Assembly: GCF_009687865.1 (NCBI RefSeq)
Contig: NZ_BLAE01000003.1
Location: forward strand, 206,639 to 270,638
DNA from: Acrocarpospora macrocephala
Lineage (GTDB): Bacteria > Actinomycetota > Actinomycetes > Streptosporangiales > Streptosporangiaceae
DNA: 64,000 nucleotides
Direction: 5' to 3'
Shown here: positions 1 through 8,586 of the stretch, piece by piece
How the letters are laid out: the number at the start of each line of letters is the position of its first letter
Position numbering within the stretch: the first letter of the stretch is position 1
Position numbers and translations under genes: made by a program
The notes under the pieces: generated by a model
Told to the model about the DNA's origin: nothing
Databases searched by the model: none
Seen by the model: the letters and a program-made list of their open reading frames with translations, nothing else

Positions 1-186
1 GCTCGCACCTCCCGCCAGAGGGGGGCGCGAGCCGCGCCGCCTCCATTGACTTTCGCCGGTCCCGTCGGCAACCACGTGCGCGGCCGAACCCCGAGAACCG
101 TCCCGTCTCGGGCTGAGCCGGCCAGCGGGTCGCGCCCGCAACCTCGCCGCTCTTGCACATCTGGAATGTTACAAGCGCGACCTGCA

Positions 187-200
187 TCTGACATGTTAGA
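187..200. promoter_or_regulatory. Palindromic operator candidate upstream of the catabolic operon
   Basis: TCTGACATGTTAGA is a near-perfect 14-bp palindrome centred on ACATGT, 235 bp upstream of the first gene of the operon. Its size fits a dimeric HTH regulator. No regulator gene lies inside the window on this side, so the cognate protein may be encoded to the left of base 1. Function is inferred only from symmetry and position. Confidence 0.35.
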
Positions 201-293
201 TCGGTAAAGCGCTCGGCTTGCAGGCGCTTCGTGACATCGTGTCTCGCGCGATAGCTCTAGGACAACGCGGCAGGGCCGGGGTCTTGACAACTA

Positions 294-375
294 GTATGGT
301 AGATGGAAATCTGACGACACCATACAGGCCACATGGTGCTGGTAACTCCCAAACTGACATACCAGTTTCTACCAG
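294..375 (+). promoter_or_regulatory. Cluster of TGGTA/TACCA half-sites before the catabolic operon
   Basis: This segment carries GTATGGT (294-300) facing ACCATAC (319-325), then CTGGTA (339-344) facing TACCAG (360-365), and a second TACCAG at 370-375, exactly 10 bp later. A TTGACA hexamer lies just upstream at 284-289. Repeated inverted TGGTA half-sites spaced near helical turns are what an operator array of a GntR- or TetR-type repressor looks like. No protein can be assigned. Confidence 0.4.
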
Positions 376-435
376 CGTGCCCCCCGTACCTAGCTCATGT
401 CTCGCCCGATGTACCGGGCGTTGGAAAGGGTCACC

Positions 436-1479
436 ATGCGCACCAGGATCCCCCTCACCTCAGCCGCCACCGCCCTGACCCTCACACTCGCCGCCTGCGG
501 TAATTCCACAGCGGCCGACAACAGCGCCGACCCGGAGAGTGGGACGCTGTCGATCGGATTCATCTCCCAGGCTCCCCGCAACGACAGCGGATTCACCCAG
601 TACGGCCTGGCCGGAGTGAACGCGGCCATCGCCGCGCAGAAGAACCTGAAGCTCTCCTCCATCGTCGACAACGTCTCCAACTCCCAAGAGCAGATCAAGG
701 GCTTGCAGACGCTGGCCGCCAGCAACGCGATCGTCGTGGCCGACGGGGCGTCGCTCAACAAGGCTGTGCAGGTCGTCGCGCCGAAATACCCGAAAGTCAG
801 GTTCATCCTGGTCGCGGCGCACACCGAGTCGTTCGCCGACAACGTGACCTCGGTCGACGCCGCCGTCGGCTACGACGCCATCGTCGTCGGCGCCGTCGCG
901 TCGGCACTGTCGAGGTCGAAGAAGCTCGGGATGATCGCGGGACTGCAGGTTCCGGCCTCCGCCAGCTGGTACTACGGCATGGTTCAAGGCGCCGGGCTCG
1001 ACACGTCGGGCGCCAAGGTGACGCAGACCTACACGGGCGACTACAACGATGTCGGCAAGGCGAAGCAGGCCGCCGAAGCGATGATCGCGACCGGCGTCGA
1101 CTCGATTCTGTCCGACCTGGACAGCGGCTCCCAGGGCGTCTACCAGGCGTCCGACGCCGCGACCTCGGCCGTGGACGTCTACCAGGTCTTCGGCCTGGAC
1201 TGTAAGGCGGGCAAGAACATCGTCGGCTCCGGCGTGGTCAGCTGGTCGGCGATCCTGCAGGACGCGGTGACCGACGCGGCGGCCGGAAAACTTCCCGCCG
1301 GGGCGATCAGCTATGGCCTGGCCAAGGGCGCGGTCAAGTTCGAGTTCTGCCCGGGCAAGGCGACGCCCGCGGCGGAGGAGCTCGCCGACAGGGTGACCAA
1401 GCAGCTGATCAGCAACGAGATCACCCCGGCGGCCAACGTCCTGCTGCCGAAACCGTCCTACGCCTACGCGCAACGCTAG
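436..1479 (+). CDS. BMP-family lipoprotein, ABC importer substrate-binding subunit
   Basis: This 347-residue extracytoplasmic solute receptor starts at the ATG at 436, which has GGAAAGGG six bases upstream; an ATG at 397 has no such site. The first 20 residues form a lipoprotein signal (MRTRIPLTSAATALTLTLAAC) ending in a lipobox with Cys, so the mature protein should be lipid-anchored outside the membrane. The body matches the basic membrane protein (PnrA-like, periplasmic-binding type I) family, with IGFISQAPRNDSGF near the N-terminus. Family members bind nucleosides or purine-like compounds, but the ligand here is unknown. It heads an operon with the ATPase and two permeases that follow, then catabolic enzymes, so the imported compound is probably their substrate. 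Confidence 0.85.
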   Translation: MRTRIPLTSAATALTLTLAACGNSTAADNSADPESGTLSIGFISQAPRNDSGFTQYGLAGVNAAIAAQKNLKLSSIVDNVSNSQEQIKGLQTLAASNAIVVADGASLNKAVQVVAPKYPKVRFILVAAHTESFADNVTSVDAAVGYDAIVVGAVASALSRSKKLGMIAGLQVPASASWYYGMVQGAGLDTSGAKVTQTYTGDYNDVGKAKQAAEAMIATGVDSILSDLDSGSQGVYQASDAATSAVDVYQVFGLDCKAGKNIVGSGVVSWSAILQDAVTDAAAGKLPAGAISYGLAKGAVKFEFCPGKATPAAEELADRVTKQLISNEITPAANVLLPKPSYAYAQR

Positions 1480-1489
1480 GCCGCTCGCG

Positions 1490-3034
1490 ATGGCCAACCG
1501 AGCTCAAACCCCGGCTCTTCGCCTCAGCGGTGTCACCAAACGCTTCGGCGCCTTCACCGCGAACGAGCGCGTCGACCTCGACATCAACCGCGGCGAGATC
1601 CATGCGCTGCTCGGCGAGAACGGCGCCGGGAAAACGACCCTGATGCGCATCGTCACCGGCCTGTACCAGCCCGACGAGGGCGAGGTGCGAATGGACGGAG
1701 AAACGATCCGGTTCAGGAAGCCCGAGCACGCCCTGCGCGCCGGAATCGGCATGGTGCACCAGCACTTCACCCTCGTGCCCACGCTCACCGAGCTGCAGAA
1801 CCTGGCGATGCGCCCGGCGCGCATCCCGTGGAGCAACGCGACGGCGGACGTACGCCGGCGCTCGGAAGAGATCGCGGCCACGACGGGCCTGCGGATCAAC
1901 CCCGACCGCATGGTGGCCGACGCGTCCATCGGAGAGCGTCAGCGTCTGGAGATCGTCAAGCTGCTCTGCCGGGGCGCCCGGATCCTGATCTTCGACGAGC
2001 CGAGCGCCGCGTTGAGCCCCGGCGAATGGGACGAGCTGGCCGCGCTCATGCGACGGCTGGCCGCGGAGGGGCACGCCATCGTGCTCATCTCCCACAAACT
2101 CACGGAAGTGTTCGCCGTCGCCGACCGCTACACCGTCCTTCGGGCCGGAGCCGTCGTCGGCACCGGGCTCGTCACGGAGGTCACCCCGGACGAGCTCGTG
2201 ACGATGATGGTGGGCGGCCCGGTCATGGAGCGGCCGGCGAGGGCGCACGTCAACCCGGGCCGGCCCGTGCTCACCGTGCGCGGGCTGGGAGTGGCGCGTG
2301 ACCCACTCGACCCGAAGAGCCCGCCGGCCCTGAGCGGGATCGACCTTCAGGTCCGCGCCGGAGAGATCCTCGGCATCGCGGGCGTGGCGGGCAGCGGTCA
2401 GAACGAATTGGTCGAGGCGGTGATGGGAATCCGGCCGGCGCTCCGCGGCCGGATCGAGCTCGACGGCAAACCGTTCGAGGATCGTACGCCGAGGCGGTTC
2501 TACCAGTCCGGCGGCGCCCTCATTCCCGAAGACCGGCACCATGTCGCGATCGTCTCCGGCATGACCCTCTGGGAGAACATCACGATGCGAGCCCTGCGGC
2601 GGCCGCCACTGAGCCGCCGGGGCATCCTGAACCCCTCCGCCGCACGCGGCGAGGCGCGGCGGCTGATGGCCGAGTTCGACATCCGGGCCGACACGGAGAA
2701 GATCCCGATCGGCCGCCTGTCCGGTGGGAACCAGCAGAAGGCCGTGCTGGCGCGAGAGTTCTCCGGCCACCCGGCGCTGCTCATCGCCGTGCAGCCGGTG
2801 CGCGGCCTCGACGTCCGTGCCACCGACTTCGTCTACCGGCAGCTCAGCGAGCACCGGGCCCGGGGCGGAGCGATCCTGCTCATCTCCATGGATCTCGACG
2901 AGATCCTCGCCCTGTCCGACCGGATCGCCGTCCTGGCCCACGGGCGGATCCAGGGCGTGGTGGAGGCCGAGGACGCGACAAGAACACGTATCGGCGCCCT
3001 CATGACCTCCGCGGAGGAGGCCCCATGCTCATGA
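1490..3034 (+). CDS. Double-cassette ABC importer ATPase (nucleoside/sugar type)
   Basis: This 514-residue cytoplasmic ATPase has two tandem nucleotide-binding domains, as in the RbsA/MglA/NupO group. The first has Walker A GENGAGKT at about residues 40-48, a SIGERQRLEI signature and Walker B LIFDEPSAALSP. The second has the degenerate P-loop GVAGSGQNE and the signature LSGGNQQKAVLAREF, followed by VQPVRGLDV in the Walker B/D-loop position. That asymmetry is normal for the family, where the second site is largely inactive. The gene starts 10 bp after the receptor gene and its end overlaps the first permease. It should energise import through the two permeases that follow. Confidence 0.9.
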   Translation: MANRAQTPALRLSGVTKRFGAFTANERVDLDINRGEIHALLGENGAGKTTLMRIVTGLYQPDEGEVRMDGETIRFRKPEHALRAGIGMVHQHFTLVPTLTELQNLAMRPARIPWSNATADVRRRSEEIAATTGLRINPDRMVADASIGERQRLEIVKLLCRGARILIFDEPSAALSPGEWDELAALMRRLAAEGHAIVLISHKLTEVFAVADRYTVLRAGAVVGTGLVTEVTPDELVTMMVGGPVMERPARAHVNPGRPVLTVRGLGVARDPLDPKSPPALSGIDLQVRAGEILGIAGVAGSGQNELVEAVMGIRPALRGRIELDGKPFEDRTPRRFYQSGGALIPEDRHHVAIVSGMTLWENITMRALRRPPLSRRGILNPSAARGEARRLMAEFDIRADTEKIPIGRLSGGNQQKAVLAREFSGHPALLIAVQPVRGLDVRATDFVYRQLSEHRARGGAILLISMDLDEILALSDRIAVLAHGRIQGVVEAEDATRTRIGALMTSAEEAPCS

Positions 3035-4125
3035 GACAGCACCTGCCGCGCGTGCTGGTCACGGTGGGAGTGATCGTCATCGCGGCGCTGATCGCCTCGT
3101 TGATCCTGCTCGCGAGCGGAGTCGCGCCGGTGGACGCCCTCTCCGCCTTCTGGGAGGGCACGTTCGGCAACGGGACGAACGCCGGGACGACCCTCACCCA
3201 GGCCGTACCGTTGCTGCTGGTCGCGCTGGGCTGGATCGTGGCCACCCGCGCCGGGCGCCTGCACGTCGGCTACCCGGGGCAGGTGATCGCCGGCGGCGCG
3301 ACGGCGACGGCGATCGGCCTGAACTGCGGTGGCCTGCCCGGAGCCCTGGCCGTTCTGGTGACCGCTCTCGCCGGAATCGCCGGCGGCGCGCTGTGGGCCG
3401 GGCTGACGGCCTGGCTGTGGGCGTCGCGGGGAGTGCTGGAGATCATTTCCTCGCTGCTGCTCAACCTCGTCGCCATCCAGGTGGCCGCCTGGCTCGTCCG
3501 CGGCCCCCTGCAGGGCACAGCGAGCCAGGAGCCCCAGACGGCGAACTTCCCGCCGTCCACGATCTGGCCCAGCGTTCCCGCCATCCCAGGTCAGACCCTG
3601 TCCTTTGACGTCGTGCTGCTGCCGATCTGCGCCGTCATCGTGGTGCTGCTGCTGTCGCGGACCGTCTTCGGGTTCGGGCTGCGGGCGTCCGGCGGCAACG
3701 GAGAGGCGGCTCGCTGGTTGGGCATCGACCCCAAACGCGGCGGAGTGGTGGCCATCCTCATCTCCGGAGGCTTCGCCGGCCTGGCCGGAGCGGCCCTGCT
3801 CTTCGCCGGGACCGCTCCCTGGATGAGCGACGGCTTCGAGGCCGGGGTCGGCTTCAACGGAATCGCCGTCGCGCTGCTGGCGGGGAACTCGCCGGTCTTC
3901 GCGATCCTCACGGCCGTCGTCTTCTCGGCGTTGAACGTCGGAGGAACGGCGTTGCAGGCCACCCTGGACGTCCCGTCGTCATTGGCCGAAGTGTTGCAGG
4001 GCGCGGTGATCGTGCTCGTGCTGCTGGCCGCCGTTCTGGCCAGACGACGCAGGGAACAGGCGCCGGCGCCCCAACCGGCCGCCGCTGCGAAGAGCCTTGC
4101 GCTCGTGGGCACCGAGGAGGTGTGA
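3025..4125 (+). CDS. ABC importer permease, first subunit
   Basis: This 366-residue polytopic inner-membrane protein belongs to the BPD_transp_2 family used by BMP/nucleoside and branched-chain-type importers. It has about eight to ten hydrophobic segments, for example residues 10-30 and the GALAVLVTALAGIAGGALWAGL stretch, and a charged C-terminal tail with RRRREQ. GGAGGAGG lies 4 nt before ATG 3025 and 10 nt before ATG 3031; the latter would give an ATGA overlap with the ATPase stop, so either start is possible. It pairs with the next gene to form a heterodimeric channel. Confidence 0.88.
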   Translation: MLMRQHLPRVLVTVGVIVIAALIASLILLASGVAPVDALSAFWEGTFGNGTNAGTTLTQAVPLLLVALGWIVATRAGRLHVGYPGQVIAGGATATAIGLNCGGLPGALAVLVTALAGIAGGALWAGLTAWLWASRGVLEIISSLLLNLVAIQVAAWLVRGPLQGTASQEPQTANFPPSTIWPSVPAIPGQTLSFDVVLLPICAVIVVLLLSRTVFGFGLRASGGNGEAARWLGIDPKRGGVVAILISGGFAGLAGAALLFAGTAPWMSDGFEAGVGFNGIAVALLAGNSPVFAILTAVVFSALNVGGTALQATLDVPSSLAEVLQGAVIVLVLLAAVLARRRREQAPAPQPAAAAKSLALVGTEEV

Positions 4126-4126
4126 C

Positions 4127-5227
4127 ATGGGGATCTTCGATGTCGCGTTTCTCGTCTCGGCGGTCACGATCGCCGCGCCGATCCTGCTCGCCGCCACCGG
4201 GGAGCTCGTCTCCGAACGCGCCGGCGTGCTGAACGTGGGGCTGGAAGGCGTCATGCTGACCGGCGCGTTCGGGGGTTACCTCGTGATGTGGGAGACCGGT
4301 TCGCTCGTCCTCGGGTTCGTCGGAGGCATGATCGCCGGCCTGCTGTTCGCCGCCGTCATGGCCCTGCTCTCGATCGAGGCGAAGGTCGACCAGATCGTGT
4401 CGGGCATCGCGCTGACCCTGCTCGGCTACGGCCTCACCGCGTTCCTCAACGAACGGTTCCTTGTCCCGGCGCGGACCTTCGATCCGCTGCCCCGGCTCGA
4501 GATCCCCGTGTTGAGTGACATTCCGGTGATCGGCCCGGCCATGTTCGACCAGGACGCGTTCATCTATGCCACGGCGATCCTGATCATCCTGGTCGCGTTC
4601 GCTCTCGGCCGTACCACCTGGGGCATCAACCTCAAGGCGGTGGGCGAAAGCCCGGTTTCGGCCGACGCGGCCGGAGTCGGCATCCGCGCTATGCGATGGG
4701 CCGCCGTGCTCTTCTCCGGCCTCTGCGCCGGGGCGGCCGGCGCCTATCTGTCCATCGGCGACGTCGGGGTGTTCCGCGAGGGCATGTCCGGCGGCCGGGG
4801 CTACCTCGCCATCGCCGCGGTGCTGTTCGGCGGCTGGCGGCTGGCGGGGCTGGGGATCGCGGCGACGATCTTCGCGGTCGCCGACGCCACCCAGCTCAGG
4901 CTGCAGGCCATCGGTGTCATCCCCCGTGAGGTGTGGGTGGCCGTGATGATCCTCGTCGTGCTCGTGATGGTGCTCGGCCGGATGCGGCGCGGCGCGGGCG
5001 CCGCGCGTCTCGCCTCCGGGCGGCTCACCGGCATCGAGGTCGCGGGGCTCGCGTCAGTCGCCATCCTCCTCGCCCTCGTCATCGTTCCCCCGTCCATCAC
5101 GTTGCCGGTGCCCCTGTGGCTCGCGATGCCCTACCTCCTGGCGCTGGTCGCTCTCGGCACCGAGGGGAAGCGGCGGCACAAGGCCCCCACGGCACTGGCG
5201 GTTCCATATCTGCGAAGTGAGGTCTAG
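4127..5227 (+). CDS. ABC importer permease, second subunit
   Basis: This 366-residue membrane protein is the second permease of the importer, also of the BPD_transp_2 family. It has the characteristic SERAGVLNVGLEGVM motif near residue 27-40, typical of the second permease in nucleoside-type systems. The start at 4127 follows GAGGAGG by seven bases and lies directly after the preceding stop; an ATG at 4097 would run deep into that gene. Downstream, the amidohydrolase begins 5 bp after its stop, so transport and catabolism are expressed together. Confidence 0.88.
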   Translation: MGIFDVAFLVSAVTIAAPILLAATGELVSERAGVLNVGLEGVMLTGAFGGYLVMWETGSLVLGFVGGMIAGLLFAAVMALLSIEAKVDQIVSGIALTLLGYGLTAFLNERFLVPARTFDPLPRLEIPVLSDIPVIGPAMFDQDAFIYATAILIILVAFALGRTTWGINLKAVGESPVSADAAGVGIRAMRWAAVLFSGLCAGAAGAYLSIGDVGVFREGMSGGRGYLAIAAVLFGGWRLAGLGIAATIFAVADATQLRLQAIGVIPREVWVAVMILVVLVMVLGRMRRGAGAARLASGRLTGIEVAGLASVAILLALVIVPPSITLPVPLWLAMPYLLALVALGTEGKRRHKAPTALAVPYLRSEV

Positions 5228-5232
5228 CGGCC

Positions 5233-6132
5233 ATGATCACCGATGTACACACGCACTTCTGGATCCCGGACCATCAGCGATCACCGTGGACCGACGGCCT
5301 CGGTCGCGTCTCCACCCGCCTGGCCGCGGACTCCATTGACCGTGTGACCGTCGAGTCGTACTGGCGGCAGGTTGCCCCCGCCGAGCGGACCATCGTGTTC
5401 GGACTGCAGGCGCAGGCGTCGGGAATCATGGTTCCGAACGACGCCGTGGCCGCTTTCGTGCGCGAAGTCGGCGGCCAGACCGTGGGATTCATGTCGGTGG
5501 ACCCCACGCGACACGACGCGGTGGACGAGATCGAGCGGTGTCACGCAGACCTGGGATTGTGCGGCATCAAACTCGGCCCGATCTATCAGGGCACTTCGCC
5601 GCTGAACCCGCTGACCATGCGGGTCTTCTCGGCCGCCGAGCGGCTCGGCCTGCCCGTGATGATCCACCAGGGGGCGATCTTCGCCAACGCCGGCCGGCTC
5701 GTCGACGCCAACCCGTTGCTGTTGGACGACGTCGCGATCGCGTTCCCCGAACTGCGCATGGTCATCGCCCACATGGGTCACCCGTGGGTGCACGAGACGG
5801 CGATCGTCATGCGGCGCAACCCCAATGTGTACGCCGACACCTCCGCGATCGCGAACCGGCCGACGGTCCTGGCCACCGCGCTGTCTGCGGCCAAGGAGTA
5901 CGGCGTGCTCAAGAAGGTCCTCTTCGGCAGCGACTCGCCGATGGTCTCAGCCGAGAGCGCTGCCGCCGCGCTGACGCGCATCGTCTCTCGCATGCAGCAC
6001 ATCGCCCACACGCCCATCACCGAGGAGGAGCTGCACGCGATCATGCACCGCCCCTCCTTCGAACTGCTCGGGATTCCCGACCCCGCCGAACCCGAGCTCG
6101 TCCCTTCCGCCCGCAGAGGAACACAACCATGA
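5233..6132 (+). CDS. Amidohydrolase_2 family metal-dependent hydrolase or decarboxylase
   Basis: This 299-residue TIM-barrel enzyme has candidate metal ligands His6 and His8 in DVHTHF, His145 in MIHQG, His180/His183 in IAHMGHPW and Asp234 in FGSDSP. This is the ligand set of the ACMSD-related amidohydrolase family, which includes 2-amino-3-carboxymuconate semialdehyde decarboxylase, isoorotate/gamma-resorcylate decarboxylases and lactone hydrolases. The exact reaction cannot be read from sequence. With a flavin monooxygenase, a carboxymuconolactone-decarboxylase-like protein and aldehyde dehydrogenases nearby, a decarboxylation or ring-fragment hydrolysis step is likely. Its TGA overlaps the next ATG (ATGA). 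Confidence 0.85.
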   Translation: MITDVHTHFWIPDHQRSPWTDGLGRVSTRLAADSIDRVTVESYWRQVAPAERTIVFGLQAQASGIMVPNDAVAAFVREVGGQTVGFMSVDPTRHDAVDEIERCHADLGLCGIKLGPIYQGTSPLNPLTMRVFSAAERLGLPVMIHQGAIFANAGRLVDANPLLLDDVAIAFPELRMVIAHMGHPWVHETAIVMRRNPNVYADTSAIANRPTVLATALSAAKEYGVLKKVLFGSDSPMVSAESAAAALTRIVSRMQHIAHTPITEEELHAIMHRPSFELLGIPDPAEPELVPSARRGTQP

Positions 6133-6875
6133 CCGTGAATCCGTCCGTCTTTCTCGATGCCGAGCAGGTGCTGGCAGGACCGCTTCCCGAAGAGGCGTCG
6201 ATGGAGCCGATCATCGACGGAGTGCCCTTCGCGTACGAGAAGACGCTTTTCGACGGCCCTGACGGCTTCTTCGCGGTCTGGGCCTGCGACGCGGGGGTGT
6301 TTCCCCGGGTCAAGGACAAGCGCGGATCGTTCATGTACATCATCTCCGGCGAGGCCACGATCACCGACCAGGACGGCACGTCGCACGAGCTGACCGCGGG
6401 CAGCGTGCTGGTGCTGCCGTTCGGCTGGGTGGGCACGTGGCACATCCGGGAGACGATCCGCAAGGTCTATCTCCACACCAGCCCGGCTCCTCCGCTGCCG
6501 GAGGACGTCGTCCCGTCCGCGTTCATGCCCGCCGCTCAGGTGCTCGACGGGCCGCTGCCGGACGAGGTGCCGATGCAGCCGGTGACCACCGGCGCGCGCA
6601 CGGCGAAGGAGGCCGTGATCTTCGACGGACCGGACGGCTGCTGCTCCGTCTGGGAGTGCGAGCCCGGCGTGTATCCGCGGGTCAAGGACAAGCGCGGATC
6701 GTTCATGTACGTCATCTCCGGCGAGGCCACGATCACCGACCAGGACGGCACGTCGCACGAGCTGACCGCGGGCAGCGTACTCGCGCTTCCCCACGGCTGG
6801 GCGGGCACCTGGGACATCCGCCGCACCATTCGCAAGGTTTACGTCCACAGCACACCCCGACAGGACACCGCATGA
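6129..6875 (+). CDS. Double-cupin protein with internally duplicated halves
   Basis: This 248-residue protein starts at 6129, overlapping the amidohydrolase stop by 4 nt. It consists of two copies of a small cupin_3-like domain of about 124 residues, both containing KDKRGSFMY and ISGEATITDQDGTSHEL followed by LTAGSVL. The domain resembles the single (S)-ureidoglycine-type cupins that often accompany catabolic operons. Canonical HxH metal ligands are not obvious. At DNA level a 101-bp block (6306-6406 and 6678-6778) is identical except for one base, while flanking cupin sequence has diverged. Function is unknown; a role as isomerase or metal-binding accessory enzyme of the pathway is inferred from context. 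Confidence 0.8.
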   Translation: MTVNPSVFLDAEQVLAGPLPEEASMEPIIDGVPFAYEKTLFDGPDGFFAVWACDAGVFPRVKDKRGSFMYIISGEATITDQDGTSHELTAGSVLVLPFGWVGTWHIRETIRKVYLHTSPAPPLPEDVVPSAFMPAAQVLDGPLPDEVPMQPVTTGARTAKEAVIFDGPDGCCSVWECEPGVYPRVKDKRGSFMYVISGEATITDQDGTSHELTAGSVLALPHGWAGTWDIRRTIRKVYVHSTPRQDTA

Positions 6876-7399
6876 TCAACGACGATCCCTACGCCGCAGT
6901 CACTCCCGCACCGGCGCTCGACGTGCGCAGCGATGACCTTCGCCACGGAGCGGAGATGCCGCTGATCTTCCGCGATCCGCAGATCGGCGGCGCCAACACC
7001 TCACCCCACCTGACCTGGAGCGGGTTCCCGGCGGAGACGAAGAGCTTCGCGGTCAACTGCTACGACCCTGACGCGCCGACCGGAGTCGGTTTCATGCACT
7101 GGGCGGTGGCCAACATCCCCGCCGAGGTGACGTCGTTGCCGACCGGAGCGGGGGCCCTCGGCGGGTCGCTGCCCGCCGGATCGCTGACGCTTCCGAACGA
7201 TCTACGAATGCGCCAGTACATTGGGCCCAACCCGCCGCCCGGGTCCGGCCGTCACCGCTACGTCTTCATCGTCCACGCGGTCGACGTACCCCATCTGGAC
7301 ATCGACGCCGACCTGACTCCTGTCGTGCTCGGCTTCAACCTGCACTTTCATACTCTGGCTCGCGGCAGCCTGACCGTCTGGGCAGAAGCAGTCGACTGA
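6872..7399 (+). CDS. YbhB/YbcL-type PEBP-like protein
   Basis: This 175-residue cytoplasmic protein belongs to the phosphatidylethanolamine-binding protein (Raf kinase inhibitor-like, YbhB/YbcL) family. The family hallmarks are present: NTSPHLTWSGFP near residue 44-55, CYDPDAPTGVGFMHW with the DPDAP anion-site motif near residue 69-82, and GSGRHRYVFIVHAVDV near residue 125-140. The ATG overlaps the cupin stop (ATGA). The molecular role of bacterial members is poorly defined; some occur with catabolic or secondary-metabolism operons. Nothing in the sequence indicates a catalytic residue set. Confidence 0.85.
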   Translation: MINDDPYAAVTPAPALDVRSDDLRHGAEMPLIFRDPQIGGANTSPHLTWSGFPAETKSFAVNCYDPDAPTGVGFMHWAVANIPAEVTSLPTGAGALGGSLPAGSLTLPNDLRMRQYIGPNPPPGSGRHRYVFIVHAVDVPHLDIDADLTPVVLGFNLHFHTLARGSLTVWAEAVD

Positions 7400-7425
7400 A
7401 CGTCTCAGCCCCGGGAGGCACTGAC

Positions 7426-8586
7426 ATGACAACACCACGGAAGCCGACCCGTCACGCCGAGGTCGCCGGGGCCGGTTTCGCCGGCCTGACCGTGAGCATC
7501 GCGCTGGCGCGGCGAGGCTGGAGCGTTCGCCTGCACGAGCAGAACGACGAGGTTCGCGACTTCGGAGCCGGCATCCTGCTGTGGCGCAACGCGATGCTCG
7601 CCCTCGAGGTCATCGGCGTCGCCGAGGCCATCCGCGACAACGGCGTGCGGCCGCATTACTACGAGACGAACCTGGACGGCGTCTCGGTCTCGGCCGAGCT
7701 GCCCGGCTACCCGTACTGGGCGATCACCCGGCCGAAGCTGCACGCCCTGCTGGCCGACGCCGCCCGGGCCGCGGGCGTCGAAATCGTCACCGGATCGCGG
7801 GCCGTCGGCGCCGACCCGGCCGGCGTGCTGATCATGGAGGACGGCGGCAGGCTGGAAGCGGATCTCGTGATCGGCGCCGACGGCGCCGGGTCAGCGGTCC
7901 GCAACTCTCTCGGCGGCCTGGCTCAGGAGCGCAAGAAGTACTCCGACGGCGTGTGCCGGGTGCTGATACCGCGCCCGGAGGAGTTCCGCGGCGAGCAGTG
8001 GGACCGCGTGGTCGACTTCTGGACACTGGGGCCGGACGCGATGCGCATCCTGTTCATCTCCACCGGGCCGGAGACGATCTACCTCGGGATGATGGCGGAG
8101 ACGAGCAACGAGCGCGCCTCGCGGATCCCGATCGACGTCGAGGTGTGGTCGGAGCGCTTTCCGCAGCTGGCGCCGATCGTCGAGCTCGCCGGCAAGGCCG
8201 AGGGCGGGCGGCACGACAGCTACCAGACCACCCGCGTCACCCCGTGGTCGAGCGGGCGCGCGGTGCTCGTGGGCGACTCGGCGCACTCCATGTGCCCCGC
8301 CCTGGGCCAGGGAGCCAGCGTGGGGATCGTCAACGCCGTCGACCTGGCCCACGCCCTCGATCAGTACGACGACATCGGCCAGGCCCTCGCCGAGTGGGAG
8401 CGGCGCGAACGCCCGATGACCGACGGCGCGCAGTCGCGCAGCGGCTACATGGCCGAGACCCGCACGCTGGCCAGGGGGAACGGCTTCACTCCGGAGCTGC
8501 TGGAGACGGCGAATTTCGTCTCGGCCGCCGTCTCGCCGGAGCTGGAGGCGCTCTACCCGGTGCCCGAGGCGAACCGGTCATGGTGA
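7426..8586 (+). CDS. FAD-dependent monooxygenase (salicylate hydroxylase-like)
   Basis: This 386-residue group A flavoprotein hydroxylase carries the dinucleotide-binding GAGFAGLTVSIALARRGW near residues 16-33, the DG motif VIGADGAGSAVRNSL near residue 149-163, and the second FAD motif GDSAHSMCPALGQGASVG near residue 283-300. Enzymes of this family use NAD(P)H and oxygen to hydroxylate aromatic or heteroaromatic rings. This is the strongest hint that the operon degrades a ring compound. The start at 7426 follows a GGGAGG site. The last codons overlap the next gene, whose ATG is at 8580. Confidence 0.9.
   Translation: MTTPRKPTRHAEVAGAGFAGLTVSIALARRGWSVRLHEQNDEVRDFGAGILLWRNAMLALEVIGVAEAIRDNGVRPHYYETNLDGVSVSAELPGYPYWAITRPKLHALLADAARAAGVEIVTGSRAVGADPAGVLIMEDGGRLEADLVIGADGAGSAVRNSLGGLAQERKKYSDGVCRVLIPRPEEFRGEQWDRVVDFWTLGPDAMRILFISTGPETIYLGMMAETSNERASRIPIDVEVWSERFPQLAPIVELAGKAEGGRHDSYQTTRVTPWSSGRAVLVGDSAHSMCPALGQGASVGIVNAVDLAHALDQYDDIGQALAEWERRERPMTDGAQSRSGYMAETRTLARGNGFTPELLETANFVSAAVSPELEALYPVPEANRSW

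Noticed and set aside
5538-6128. Upstream extension of the double-cupin frame through the amidohydrolase gene
   Set aside because: It is a frame-shifted shadow of the amidohydrolase; the ATG at 6129 with an ATGA overlap gives a protein made of exactly two cupin repeats.
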